From Bradyrhizobium zhanjiangense (GTDB lineage Bacteria > Pseudomonadota > Alphaproteobacteria > Rhizobiales > Xanthobacteraceae), in NCBI RefSeq assembly GCF_004114935.1, contig NZ_CP022221.1, positions 186,001 through 250,000 of the forward strand: a stretch of DNA of 64,000 nucleotides, given 5' to 3'. The notes beneath the pieces were generated by a model, which worked only from the letters and a program-made list of their open reading frames with translations, did not search any database and was not told where the DNA came from. Below are positions 16,643 through 26,886 of the stretch, one piece after another; position 1 is the stretch's first letter, and each line of letters begins with the position of its first letter. The position numbers were made by a program, and so were the translations under genes.

Positions 16643-17816
16643 GTTGGCTGTCATATTCACGCAAGCAGCCACGGCACGTTCGATCTTTGGTTTGGAAGAT
16701 CTGCAACGTCTGCGCTATTCTTCGTTCCGTAGTTTTACTGCCGAAATTTTGCAACAGCGGAAACTTTCACCGCGTTGCAAAAGCCCTTGTGCTGCGGGCT
16801 CGAATTGAATCCGCGGGCGACGAAACTTCTGCACACCGTAGATTCACAGGAACGCGTCTCGGCGTGGAGTTACCCTGCAAAACGAGTCTCGAAAAGCGAT
16901 GACTCAATAATCACTTATCAACATAGCAACGACAAGCATTTGGAAAATTCGCTCGCGCGTCGGGTGCGTGACGAATTTTTTAAAGTTTTTTGGCGTAGGC
17001 GGAGAATTGTCACACGAGGCGCGGCATTTTCGATTCTGCGCACGAATCCAAAAACTTGCTTCGGAGCCTGTGAACAACTCGCGCGCGGCGTTAACGCAGA
17101 TCAAGTTTTTTGGTGCCTCAAGTGTGAATCAATTTCGTTGCGAGTCTTTCCGCTTAGTGTATTCCTTAAGTCGTTCGCGGCGCCCACGATCTTGAGACCA
17201 GCGCGGTTTTGGAAACGGGGCGAGCGTGCAAATCGGCGGCGGTGTGCACGTAGGCGACGCTTCAACAAGCGATTGTCGGTTCGAAACCCATAGCAATGTG
17301 GGAATGGTAGCTCTTTGTCTGAATGTCTCCAAGCGGGATCTCAACTGTCCCGCTCGCGCCAGGCGCAAATGAGAGACGTCGTAAAGCTACCCCGATAGAC
17401 GCGAGGCGAAGCCGAACGAACGGCGAGTACAGACGGGCAGGGCATTCGCGACTGGGGCTTTCAGGGGCGGCTGTCTTTTCACACGCAGGACCTTGTCGTG
17501 AGCAATCACGGCGGGACGGGGAGGTATCATGTCCTACGGATTCAACGCGGTATTGACACAGTTTCGTTCTTTCGACGATGCCGTCTCCGATCCGTCAAGC
17601 GACCAGCCTCCGACGTGTGAGGGCGCGCAGAGTACGCGCTGACCTCGCGACCCCTCCATCTCCGACATCGCTGATCTGACCCGCGGCATTTCCGCCGAAC
17701 GGTCGAGCCATGTCTGATGATGGACTCGCTTGAGGTCGCGCCACCCAGGGATTTCGGCAGGAACCCTGCATGGCGCTCACAACGCAACCTTATCTCTCAA
17801 GAGAAGTTTTCTGACG
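16643..17816. other. 1.2-kb non-coding region upstream of dnaA (possible origin-like region)
   Basis: It is visibly richer in A/T than its neighbours and has no ORF with credible coding character. It holds an AT-rich tract at 16973-16992, a near-consensus DnaA box TTATCAACA at 16915-16923 (one mismatch to TTATCCACA), and a weaker reverse one, TGTGAACAA, at 17069-17077. The motif aagttttttgg occurs at about 16983 and 17104, with a near-inverse (ccaaaaactt) at 17048. These fit a dnaA control region or an origin. In many alphaproteobacteria oriC lies near hemE instead, so the origin call is tentative. Confidence 0.4.
17529..17642 (+). CDS. Possible 37-residue small ORF upstream of dnaA
   Basis: ATG at 17529 directly after ggggaggtatc, a near-ideal Shine-Dalgarno at slightly short spacing. 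The peptide begins MSYGFNAVLTQFRSFDDAV and stops at 17640-17642, 174 bases before dnaA. No signal peptide or known family. It could be a leader peptide or chance. Confidence 0.25.
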   Translation: MSYGFNAVLTQFRSFDDAVSDPSSDQPPTCEGAQSTR

Positions 17817-19226
17817 ATGACAATGGAACAGGATCGCTGGTCACGCGTGAAGGGTCGGCTGCGCTCGAGCGTCGGCGAAGACGTTTACACGAGCTGGTTT
17901 GCGCGCATGGATCTGGAAGGCGTGCAGGACGAGAGCGTGCGACTCTCGGTGCCGACGCGCTTCCTGAAGAGCTGGATTCAGGCCCATTATGCCGAGCGCG
18001 TGCTGTCGTGCTGGCAAGCCGAGATGCCGGAAGTGCATCGTATCGATCTTACGGTCCGCTCGGCGGTGCGCCCGGTCGCGCAGCCGAAGGAAGCGCCCGC
18101 CCCGGTCGAGGCGCGCCGCGCGCCGACCCCGGAGCTGCGCTCGACCGCAACCGCACCGGTCTCGGCCAATCACGACGCGCTCGGCGGCTCGCCGCTCGAT
18201 CCACGCCTGACCTTCGCGAGCTTCGTCGTCGGCCGCTCCAACACGCTGGCGCATGCGGCCGCGCGCCAGGTCGCCGAAGGACGCCGCGGTGATCCCGTGA
18301 TGTTCAACCCGCTCTACATCCATGCCGGCGTTGGCCTCGGCAAGACGCATCTCTTGCAGGCGGTGACCTGGGCCGGCAATTCCGGCAACGAGCGCAAGGT
18401 GCTGTATCTCACTGCGGAAAAATTCATGTACGGCTTCGTCGCCGCGCTGAAGACGCAGACGGCGCTGGCCTTCAAGGAAGCGCTGCGCGGCATCGACGTG
18501 CTCGTCATCGACGATCTCCAATTCCTGCAGGGCAAGTCGACCCAGGCCGAGTTCTGTCACACCCTGAACGCGCTGATCGACGCCGGCCGTCAGGTCGTGA
18601 TCGCGGCCGACCGTCCGCCGTCCGATCTCGAGAGCCTGGACGATCGCGTCCGCTCGCGGCTCGCCGGCGGCCTCGTGGTCGAGATGGGCTCGCTCGGCGA
18701 GGAGCTGCGGCACGGCATCCTCAAGTCGCGCGTTGCCGCGGCCCGCGCCCACCATGCGACGTTCGAGGTGCCCGAGGAGGTGCTGCATTATCTGGCGCGC
18801 ACCATCACCCATAACGGCCGCGACCTCGAAGGCGCGATCAATCGTCTGCTCGCGCACTCGAAACTCAACAACCGGCCGGTGACGCTGGAGATGGCCGAGC
18901 ACGAGGTGCGCGACCTGGTCCGGCCACAGGAGCCCAAGCGGATCAAGATCGAGGACATCCAGCGCGTGGTGGCGCGACAGTACAACGTCAGCCGCTCCGA
19001 TCTGTTGTCCTCGCGCCGCACCGCCAACGTGGTGCGCCCGCGTCAGGTGGCGATGTATCTCGCCAAGACGCTGACCCTGCGCTCGCTGCCCGAGATCGGC
19101 CGCCGCTTCGGCGGACGCGACCACACCACCGTGCTGCACGCCGTGCGCAAGATCGAGGCCCTGGTCTCCAAGGACACCGCGCTGTCCGAGGAAGTGGAGT
19201 CGCTGAAGCGCCAGCTTCAGGAATAA
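17817..19226 (+). CDS. dnaA: Chromosomal replication initiator protein DnaA
   Basis: A 469-residue initiator. Domain I is at ~1-75 ([20 protein letters not shown]) and a variable Pro/Ala-rich linker spans ~80-120. The AAA+ domain has Walker [11 protein letters not shown], Walker [14 protein letters not shown] and the sensor region [11 protein letters not shown]. Domain IV ends with the DnaA signature [16 protein letters not shown]. It binds DnaA boxes and opens the origin in an ATP-dependent way. The ATG at 17817 (aagagaag upstream) is chosen; the ATG at 17823 is an alternative. The upstream frame extension has no coding support. Confidence 0.97.
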   Translation: MTMEQDRWSRVKGRLRSSVGEDVYTSWFARMDLEGVQDESVRLSVPTRFLKSWIQAHYAERVLSCWQAEMPEVHRIDLTVRSAVRPVAQPKEAPAPVEARRAPTPELRSTATAPVSANHDALGGSPLDPRLTFASFVVGRSNTLAHAAARQVAEGRRGDPVMFNPLYIHAGVGLGKTHLLQAVTWAGNSGNERKVLYLTAEKFMYGFVAALKTQTALAFKEALRGIDVLVIDDLQFLQGKSTQAEFCHTLNALIDAGRQVVIAADRPPSDLESLDDRVRSRLAGGLVVEMGSLGEELRHGILKSRVAAARAHHATFEVPEEVLHYLARTITHNGRDLEGAINRLLAHSKLNNRPVTLEMAEHEVRDLVRPQEPKRIKIEDIQRVVARQYNVSRSDLLSSRRTANVVRPRQVAMYLAKTLTLRSLPEIGRRFGGRDHTTVLHAVRKIEALVSKDTALSEEVESLKRQLQE

Positions 19227-19240
19227 ACGCCTATTTCTTT

Positions 19241-19387
19241 CACCTCTCCCCCGCTTGCGGGGAGAGGTCGGAATGCGCGCGCAGCGCGGATTCCGGGTGA
19301 GGGGGGACACTCGGCGTGTCCAACTCTCACCTCCCCTGTGGAGACTCCCCCTCACCCCAACCCTCTCTCCGCAAGCGGGGCGAGGGA
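19241..19387. repeat. Dispersed palindromic repeat, family F, between dnaA and dnaN
   Basis: Outer arms cacctctcccccgcttgcgg and ccgcaagcggggcgaggga, inner gggtgaggggg / ccccctcacccc. It makes up much of the 389-base dnaA-dnaN gap; the remaining ~230 bases before dnaN probably hold its own promoter. Confidence 0.85.
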
Positions 19388-19615
19388 GCAGATCTATGCC
19401 TGGGCGGCGGCCTTCGTTTGGGCGGTAAATCGTGGGGAACTGCCTTCGATCCCTTGAATCCGGGGGCCATCCGCGCCACCTTGCGCGACCCTGACAGCTT
19501 TGATCATATCGGCAGGAATGATCCGGCTTTTCGGGGTCTTCGGTGCCGTGGCGCGCGTCCCGCTGCCCGGCCTTCTCAACGCTGTGTTTTCCTTGGGGAT
19601 CGGGCGAGTAGTGCA

Positions 19616-20734
19616 ATGAAGGTTACGGTCGAACGCGCGCAACTGCTGAAGTCGCTGGGCCATGTCCATCGCGTGGTCGAGCGCCGCAACACGATTCCGA
19701 TCCTCGGCAACGTGCTGGTCCGCGCCGAGAACGCGAAATTGTCGCTGAAGGCGACCGACCTCGACCTCGAGGTCACGGAGACGCTGCCCGCGGAAACCGC
19801 GACCGCGGGCTCCACCACCGTGCCGGCGCACATGTTCTACGACATCGTCCGCAAGCTGCCGGACGGCTCGCAGATCGTGCTCGAGGCCGACGGCGACCGC
19901 GCGGTGCTGGCGATCCGCGCAGGCCGCTCGCGCTTCACGCTGCAGACCCTGCCGGAGAATGATTTCCCGGATCTGGCCGCCGGCGACATGTCGCACTCGT
20001 TCTCGCTCGCCGCCAAGGACGTCAAGCGGCTGATCGACCGCACCCAGTTCGCGATCTCGACCGAGGAGACGCGCTATTACCTCAACGGCATCTATCTGCA
20101 CGCCGCCGGCACCGCCAAGGCGGCGACCCTGCGCGGCGTCGCCACCGACGGCCACCGCCTCGCCCAGCTCGACCTGGTCCAGCCCAAGGGCGCCGAGGGC
20201 ATGCCCGGCGTCATCGTGCCGCGCAAGACTGTCGGCGAGGTGCAGCGCCTGATCGAGGACACCGAGGCCGAGATGACGATCGAGCTGTCGCAGGCCAAGA
20301 TCCGCTTCACCATCGGCAATGTGGTGCTGACCTCGAAGCTGATCGACGGCACTTTCCCCGACTACGGCCGCGTCATCCCGCAAGGCAACGACAAGGAGCT
20401 CGTCGTCGACAAGAAGGATTTTGAGAACGCGGTCGACCGTGTCTCCACCATCTCCAGCGAGCGCGGGCGGGCGGTGAAACTGTCGCTATCGGCGGGCAAG
20501 CTGGTGCTGTCGGTGACCAATCCGGATTCCGGCAGCGCGACCGAAGAGCTGGAGGTCGAATACGCCTCCGACGCCCTCGATATCGGCTTCAACTCCCGCT
20601 ACCTGCTCGACATCGCCGCCCAGATCGAAGGCGACGTCGCAACCTTGAGGCTGGCCGACCCCGGCTCGCCCACCCTGGTGCAAGACCGCGACGACAAGAG
20701 CGCACTGTACGTGCTGATGCCGATGCGGGTGTGA
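19616..20734 (+). CDS. dnaN: DNA polymerase III beta subunit (sliding clamp)
   Basis: A 372-residue clamp of three similar domains. It starts MKVTVERAQLLKSLGHVHRV, with RRNTIPILGNVLV early and TDLDLEV in domain 1, and ends with SALYVLMPMRV, the usual C-terminal strand. It forms the ring that tethers Pol III and other partners to DNA. The ATG at 19616 matches family N-termini; the longer in-frame start lies in the repeat. Third gene of the rpsT-dnaA-dnaN-recF-gyrB order. Confidence 0.97.
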   Translation: MKVTVERAQLLKSLGHVHRVVERRNTIPILGNVLVRAENAKLSLKATDLDLEVTETLPAETATAGSTTVPAHMFYDIVRKLPDGSQIVLEADGDRAVLAIRAGRSRFTLQTLPENDFPDLAAGDMSHSFSLAAKDVKRLIDRTQFAISTEETRYYLNGIYLHAAGTAKAATLRGVATDGHRLAQLDLVQPKGAEGMPGVIVPRKTVGEVQRLIEDTEAEMTIELSQAKIRFTIGNVVLTSKLIDGTFPDYGRVIPQGNDKELVVDKKDFENAVDRVSTISSERGRAVKLSLSAGKLVLSVTNPDSGSATEELEVEYASDALDIGFNSRYLLDIAAQIEGDVATLRLADPGSPTLVQDRDDKSALYVLMPMRV

Positions 20735-20796
20735 GGGAGGTGCTCCCTCGCCAACGCAGACTGCCTTTAGAGCCGAACGCGATGCGCATTGCGATG

Positions 20797-20860
20797 CCCC
20801 CTCCCCTTGTGGGAGAGGGCAGCTCCGCTGGAGGAGACACAGTCGGTCGGGTGAGGGGTT
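20797..20860. repeat. Family F repeat, left half flanking the DUF559 gene
   Basis: Stem-loop ccctccccttgtgggagagg followed by cgggtgaggggtt. The right half at 21231-21289 is the inverted counterpart. Together they form one family F element with a gene in place of the usual short loop. Confidence 0.85.
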
Positions 20861-20861
20861 A

Positions 20862-21227
20862 GTGCCGCAAGATCCGTCCCATCGGCCAGTCCCCAAACGT
20901 CTCCGCCAATTTGCGAAGAATATGCGGCACGAACCGACGGACGCGGAAGCGGCCATGTGGCGCTTGCTCAGGGATCGTCGGCTCTCCAGCTACAAGTTTC
21001 GCCGGCAAGTTCCATTCAAGAACTACGTTCTCGATTTCGTCTGTTTCGACAAGCGCCTCGTGATCGAGATTGACGGAAGTCAGCATGCGGGATCGCAGCG
21101 TGATGCAGTTCGCGAAGCCGCACTTTTCGCAGAAGGTTTCTCGGTCGCGCGCTATTGGAACAACGACGTTTTGCAGCAATCCGTGTCCGTATTGGAGGAT
21201 ATTCTTGCAAAGCTTGCCGGGCGGTAA
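20862..21227 (+). CDS. DUF559 (Vsr/restriction-endonuclease-like fold) protein
   Basis: A 121-residue protein of the DUF559 family, related to very-short-patch-repair and other PD-(D/E)xK nucleases. The core runs RHEPTDAEAAMWRLLR, YKFRRQVPF, YVLDFVCFDKRLVIEIDGSQH, read here as D-x-V-C then E-I-D-G, and the C-terminal ARYWNNDVL. The GTG at 20862 lies right after the repeat inner arm, with gaggggtta as possible ribosome-binding site; an ATG at 20921 is possible. The gene sits exactly between inverted halves of a family F repeat. Enzymatic activity is inferred from the fold only. Confidence 0.85.
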   Translation: MPQDPSHRPVPKRLRQFAKNMRHEPTDAEAAMWRLLRDRRLSSYKFRRQVPFKNYVLDFVCFDKRLVIEIDGSQHAGSQRDAVREAALFAEGFSVARYWNNDVLQQSVSVLEDILAKLAGR

Positions 21228-21230
21228 GAT

Positions 21231-21289
21231 ACCCCTCACCCGTCGCCTCACTGCGTGAGGCGCCACCCTCCCCCACAAGGGGGGAGGGA
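21231..21289. repeat. Family F repeat, right half flanking the DUF559 gene
   Basis: acccctcaccc (inverse of the left inner arm), a small hairpin cgcctcactgcgtgaggcg, then ccctcccccacaagggggga (inverse of the left outer stem-loop). Confidence 0.85.
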
Positions 21290-21317
21290 AAGCAAAGCCC
21301 GGCAATGACGAGCTGAT

Positions 21318-22454
21318 ATGACCCCCTCCCGCATTCATCGTCTGACGCTGACGCAGTTTCGCAATTATCGGGCGGCGGGGCTCGAGACGGCGGCTGACAT
21401 GGTGGCGCTGGTCGGGCCGAATGGGGCGGGCAAGACCAATTGCATCGAGGCGATCTCGTTCCTGTCGCCGGGGCGGGGCTTGCGGCGCGCGACGCTGGAA
21501 GACGTCGCCGACAACCAGGGCGACGGCTCCTGGGCGGTGTCGGCGCAGGTCGAGGGCGCACTGGGGCTGGCGACGCTCGGCACCGGCATCGATGCGCCGC
21601 GCACTGACGCCGCCGTCAGCCGGCGCTGCCGCATCGACCGCGAGCCGGTCAATTCCGCCGCCGCCTTCGGCGACCACATCCGCATGGTGTGGCTGACGCC
21701 GGCGATGGACGGGCTGTTCATGGGCGCGGCCTCGGAGCGGCGGCGCTTCTTCGACCGCCTGGTGCTCGCCATCGACAGCGACCATTCCAGCCGGATCAAC
21801 GCACTGGAACGCTCGCTTCGCTCGCGCAACCGCCTGCTCGAGACGCGCAATTACGACGATCATTGGTGTGACGCGATCGAGCGCGAGACCGCCGAGCTTG
21901 CGGTCGCGGTCGCCGCAACGCGCGGCCAGACCGCGGCGCGGCTGACCGGCATGCTCAATACGCGCGCGCAAGCCTCGGCGTTTCCGTCGGCACAAATCGC
22001 GCTCGACGGCTGGATGGAGAACGCGCTGCTTCAGGAGACCGCGACGTCGGTCGAGGACCGCTACCGCCAGATCCTGCGCGACAACCGTCCGCGCGATGCC
22101 ATCGCCGGCCGCACCACCGACGGCCCGCATCTCACCGACCTCCAGGTCGTCTATGCGCCCAAGAGCATGCCGGCGCGCGATGCCTCCACCGGCGAGCAGA
22201 AGGCGCTCTTGATCGGCTTGGTGCTGGCGCATGCGACGCTGGTGGCCGAAATGACCGGCATCGTGCCGCTGCTGCTGCTCGACGAGGTGGTCGCCCATCT
22301 CGATCCGAACCGGCGCGCGGCGCTGTTCGAGGAGCTGAAGAAGCTCGGCGCGCAAGTGTGGTTGACCGGCGCGGACCCCGCTGCCTTCGCCGAGATCGGC
22401 GCGGGAGGCGAGATCTTTGACGTCGAGAGCGGACGCGTCTCCGCCCGAAGGTAG
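21318..22454 (+). CDS. recF: DNA replication/repair protein RecF
   Basis: A 378-residue ABC-ATPase-like protein. Its N-terminal motif is RIHRLTLTQFRNYRAAGLE, Walker A is LVGPNGAGKTNCIEA, the ABC signature region is STGEQKALLIGLVLAH and Walker B is PLLLLDEVVAHLD. RecF loads RecA at gaps with RecO and RecR and helps restart forks. Length is typical. It follows dnaN, with the DUF559-repeat unit inserted between them. Confidence 0.96.
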   Translation: MTPSRIHRLTLTQFRNYRAAGLETAADMVALVGPNGAGKTNCIEAISFLSPGRGLRRATLEDVADNQGDGSWAVSAQVEGALGLATLGTGIDAPRTDAAVSRRCRIDREPVNSAAAFGDHIRMVWLTPAMDGLFMGAASERRRFFDRLVLAIDSDHSSRINALERSLRSRNRLLETRNYDDHWCDAIERETAELAVAVAATRGQTAARLTGMLNTRAQASAFPSAQIALDGWMENALLQETATSVEDRYRQILRDNRPRDAIAGRTTDGPHLTDLQVVYAPKSMPARDASTGEQKALLIGLVLAHATLVAEMTGIVPLLLLDEVVAHLDPNRRAALFEELKKLGAQVWLTGADPAAFAEIGAGGEIFDVESGRVSARR

Positions 22455-22563
22455 GCCGCCACATTGAACCCGCCCGGTTCCGTCAGCGACTAGCTGCCTG
22501 AGGCCGCGAGAAGCGGCCGTCGCGCAAGATTTCCAACTCGCGCGATATCCTTGGAGCGTGAGC

Positions 22564-23304
22564 ATGACGACGGTGAGGCCTGGGGTGCGAGCTCCGGCAC
22601 GATGGCAAGTTTTTGCGTGCTGCCTTGCTCTCTTCGCGAGCTGCCTGCTCGCGGCAAGCGCCGGCGCCTTTGTGTCGAATCTGCCGCCGCTATTTTCTGC
22701 CGCGCTCACGCTGGATCCGGATGCCAAGCTGCCTGCGCCGACCCGCTACAGCTATCGAGGGATCCACACCACCGTGATGCCGGGCATCGAAGCCCCGCTC
22801 CGGACCAGGCTCGAAGCCACCGTGCCCGCACGGCTCAGCGACGTCCTCGTGTTCTATCGCACCGAGCTCGGAAAGCTCGGCTGGCAGGAACAGGATGGCA
22901 CGGTGGTCACCGCCGACCACGTGCGCCTCGACTTCGTCTCCCCAATCGGGCCGGCAGCGCTGGAGCTCGACCGCAAGGCCGGCAGCACCTCGGTCCACCT
23001 CGTGCAGAAGAATTCGGATGCGGCGACCCGGGCAAACGTCCTGCCCGCACCCGGCCAGGCGAAGCTCGTGTTCAGCAATATCGGCGAGCAGGAAGCCGTG
23101 CTCACGATCAACGAGCGGACCATCCCGCGCCCCGCCGGCGCGAACGCGGTCGCGCTGGATCTCGGGCCCGGCAAATACTCTTACAGCCTGAGCGTGCCGG
23201 GCCATCCAGCCACAGCGAACAGTCTCACCATCGCCGCCGGCGATACCTGGGAGCTCACGGTCGGGCGCGACGGTGAGGCGTGGCCGCCGCTCCAGCTGTA
23301 TTGA
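22564..23304 (+). CDS. Exported protein of unknown function between recF and gyrB
   Basis: A 246-residue protein with a signal peptide or N-terminal anchor (VFACCLALFASCLLAASAGA). Residues ~60-150 look like a small alpha/beta domain (LSDVLVFYRTELGKLGWQEQ). Residues ~160-246 look like an Ig-like beta sandwich (KLVFSNIGEQEAVLTI, GPGKYSYSLSVPG). It is probably periplasmic or outer-membrane associated. No family recognised. The ATG at 22564 has ggag seven bases before; the GTG at 22558 is less well spaced. Confidence 0.7.
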   Translation: MTTVRPGVRAPARWQVFACCLALFASCLLAASAGAFVSNLPPLFSAALTLDPDAKLPAPTRYSYRGIHTTVMPGIEAPLRTRLEATVPARLSDVLVFYRTELGKLGWQEQDGTVVTADHVRLDFVSPIGPAALELDRKAGSTSVHLVQKNSDAATRANVLPAPGQAKLVFSNIGEQEAVLTINERTIPRPAGANAVALDLGPGKYSYSLSVPGHPATANSLTIAAGDTWELTVGRDGEAWPPLQLY

Positions 23305-23320
23305 AGGGCCCTGGAACTGA

Positions 23321-25996
<2,676 letters not shown>

Positions 25997-26040
25997 TCGC
26001 CGGTGGTTTTGGGTTTGATCTGCTAGCCACGCACTCGCTG

Positions 26041-26177
26041 CACCTCTCCCGCTTGCGGGAGAGGTCGACGTGCTCGCAGAGCACGGCGGGTGAAGGCTCT
26101 CTCCTCTCATCTCAGGGACTGTCTCGATCGTGGAGACACCCTCTCCCCAACCCTCCCCCGCAAGCGGGGGAGGGAGG
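26041..26177. repeat. Dispersed palindromic repeat, family F
   Basis: Outer arms cacctctcccgcttgcggga and cccgcaagcgggggagggag. It is located 45 bases after gyrB and may limit read-through into the next gene. Confidence 0.8.
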
Positions 26178-26294
26178 GCACCCGACTCGTGGCAAGAGGA
26201 CCTGTTCCCATTGCCTCCCCTGAACCTTACCTCCCGCCATCGCGACGAAGTGGCATGAACCCGCGGGCCATTCCGGCCGGGAAGCGCTCACGCC

Positions 26295-26762
26295 ATGACC
26301 AGCTCCGCAATGACCAGTTCCACCGCGCCATCCCGCCGGCTCGGCATCATCGGCAGCATCGTCGGCGTGCTGGCGCTGATGGCCGCCGTGCTGCCGCGTT
26401 GGGTCGTGCCGATCGTGTTTCCGCCGCCGCCAGCGGAGCAGGTCATCGTCGACACCGGACATCGCATCAAGGACCGCGTGATGGCGCGGGTGAAGGGTGT
26501 CGAGTATCAGGCTCCCAGGATCGAAAGATCCGCGGCGCGAAGCTGGAGTGAAACCGCATCAGTCACCGCGATTTCGCTCGGCCTGCTTGCCATCCTGCTC
26601 TCGGTGCTCGCGCTCATCTTCCGTGAAGAGCGGCTCCTCGCCGCCGTGGCTGCCACGCTCGGCACCGGGGCCATCGCGATCGAAATTTCCTTCGTCATGA
26701 TCGGCGCGCTGATCCTGATTGCCATCCTTTACGTGGTCGGAAATATCGTCGGGTTGTTCTAA
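26295..26762 (+). CDS. Small membrane protein of unknown function
   Basis: A 155-residue protein with three predicted membrane helices: ~16-40 (LGIIGSIVGVLALMAAVLP), ~92-112 (AISLGLLAILLSVLALIF) and ~118-153. A polar loop of ~50 residues with a short basic stretch (HRIKDRVMARVKG) joins the first two. No family recognised. An internal ATG at 26310 is also possible. It sits between gyrB and the MurA-type gene on the same strand. Confidence 0.65.
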   Translation: MTSSAMTSSTAPSRRLGIIGSIVGVLALMAAVLPRWVVPIVFPPPPAEQVIVDTGHRIKDRVMARVKGVEYQAPRIERSAARSWSETASVTAISLGLLAILLSVLALIFREERLLAAVAATLGTGAIAIEISFVMIGALILIAILYVVGNIVGLF

Positions 26763-26886
26763 GGGCCGCCTGTCACAAGCTCCCGAGGGACGGGCTCGAG
26801 CCACGGCCATCACAATTGCTCCCGCGCTCAATTCTCTGTAGTTTCCGCCTCCGAAACAGCTCCACCAACAGGACAGCGAGAACCCC

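Noticed and set aside
16775..17293. 172-codon ORF upstream of dnaA
   Set aside because: Composition unlike neighbouring proteins (many Arg, Cys, Ser), no ribosome-binding site, and it crosses AT-rich and DnaA-box-like sequence.
17268..17300. ggttcgaaaccc resembling a tRNA T-arm
   Set aside because: No acceptor stem, anticodon arm or D-arm can be paired around it.
17841..19616. 591-codon minus-strand ORF opposite dnaA
   Set aside because: Antisense of dnaA; no recognisable protein features.
20859..22727. Long minus-strand ORF (622 codons) opposite recF and the DUF559 gene
   Set aside because: Antisense shadow in GC-rich DNA; no family features.
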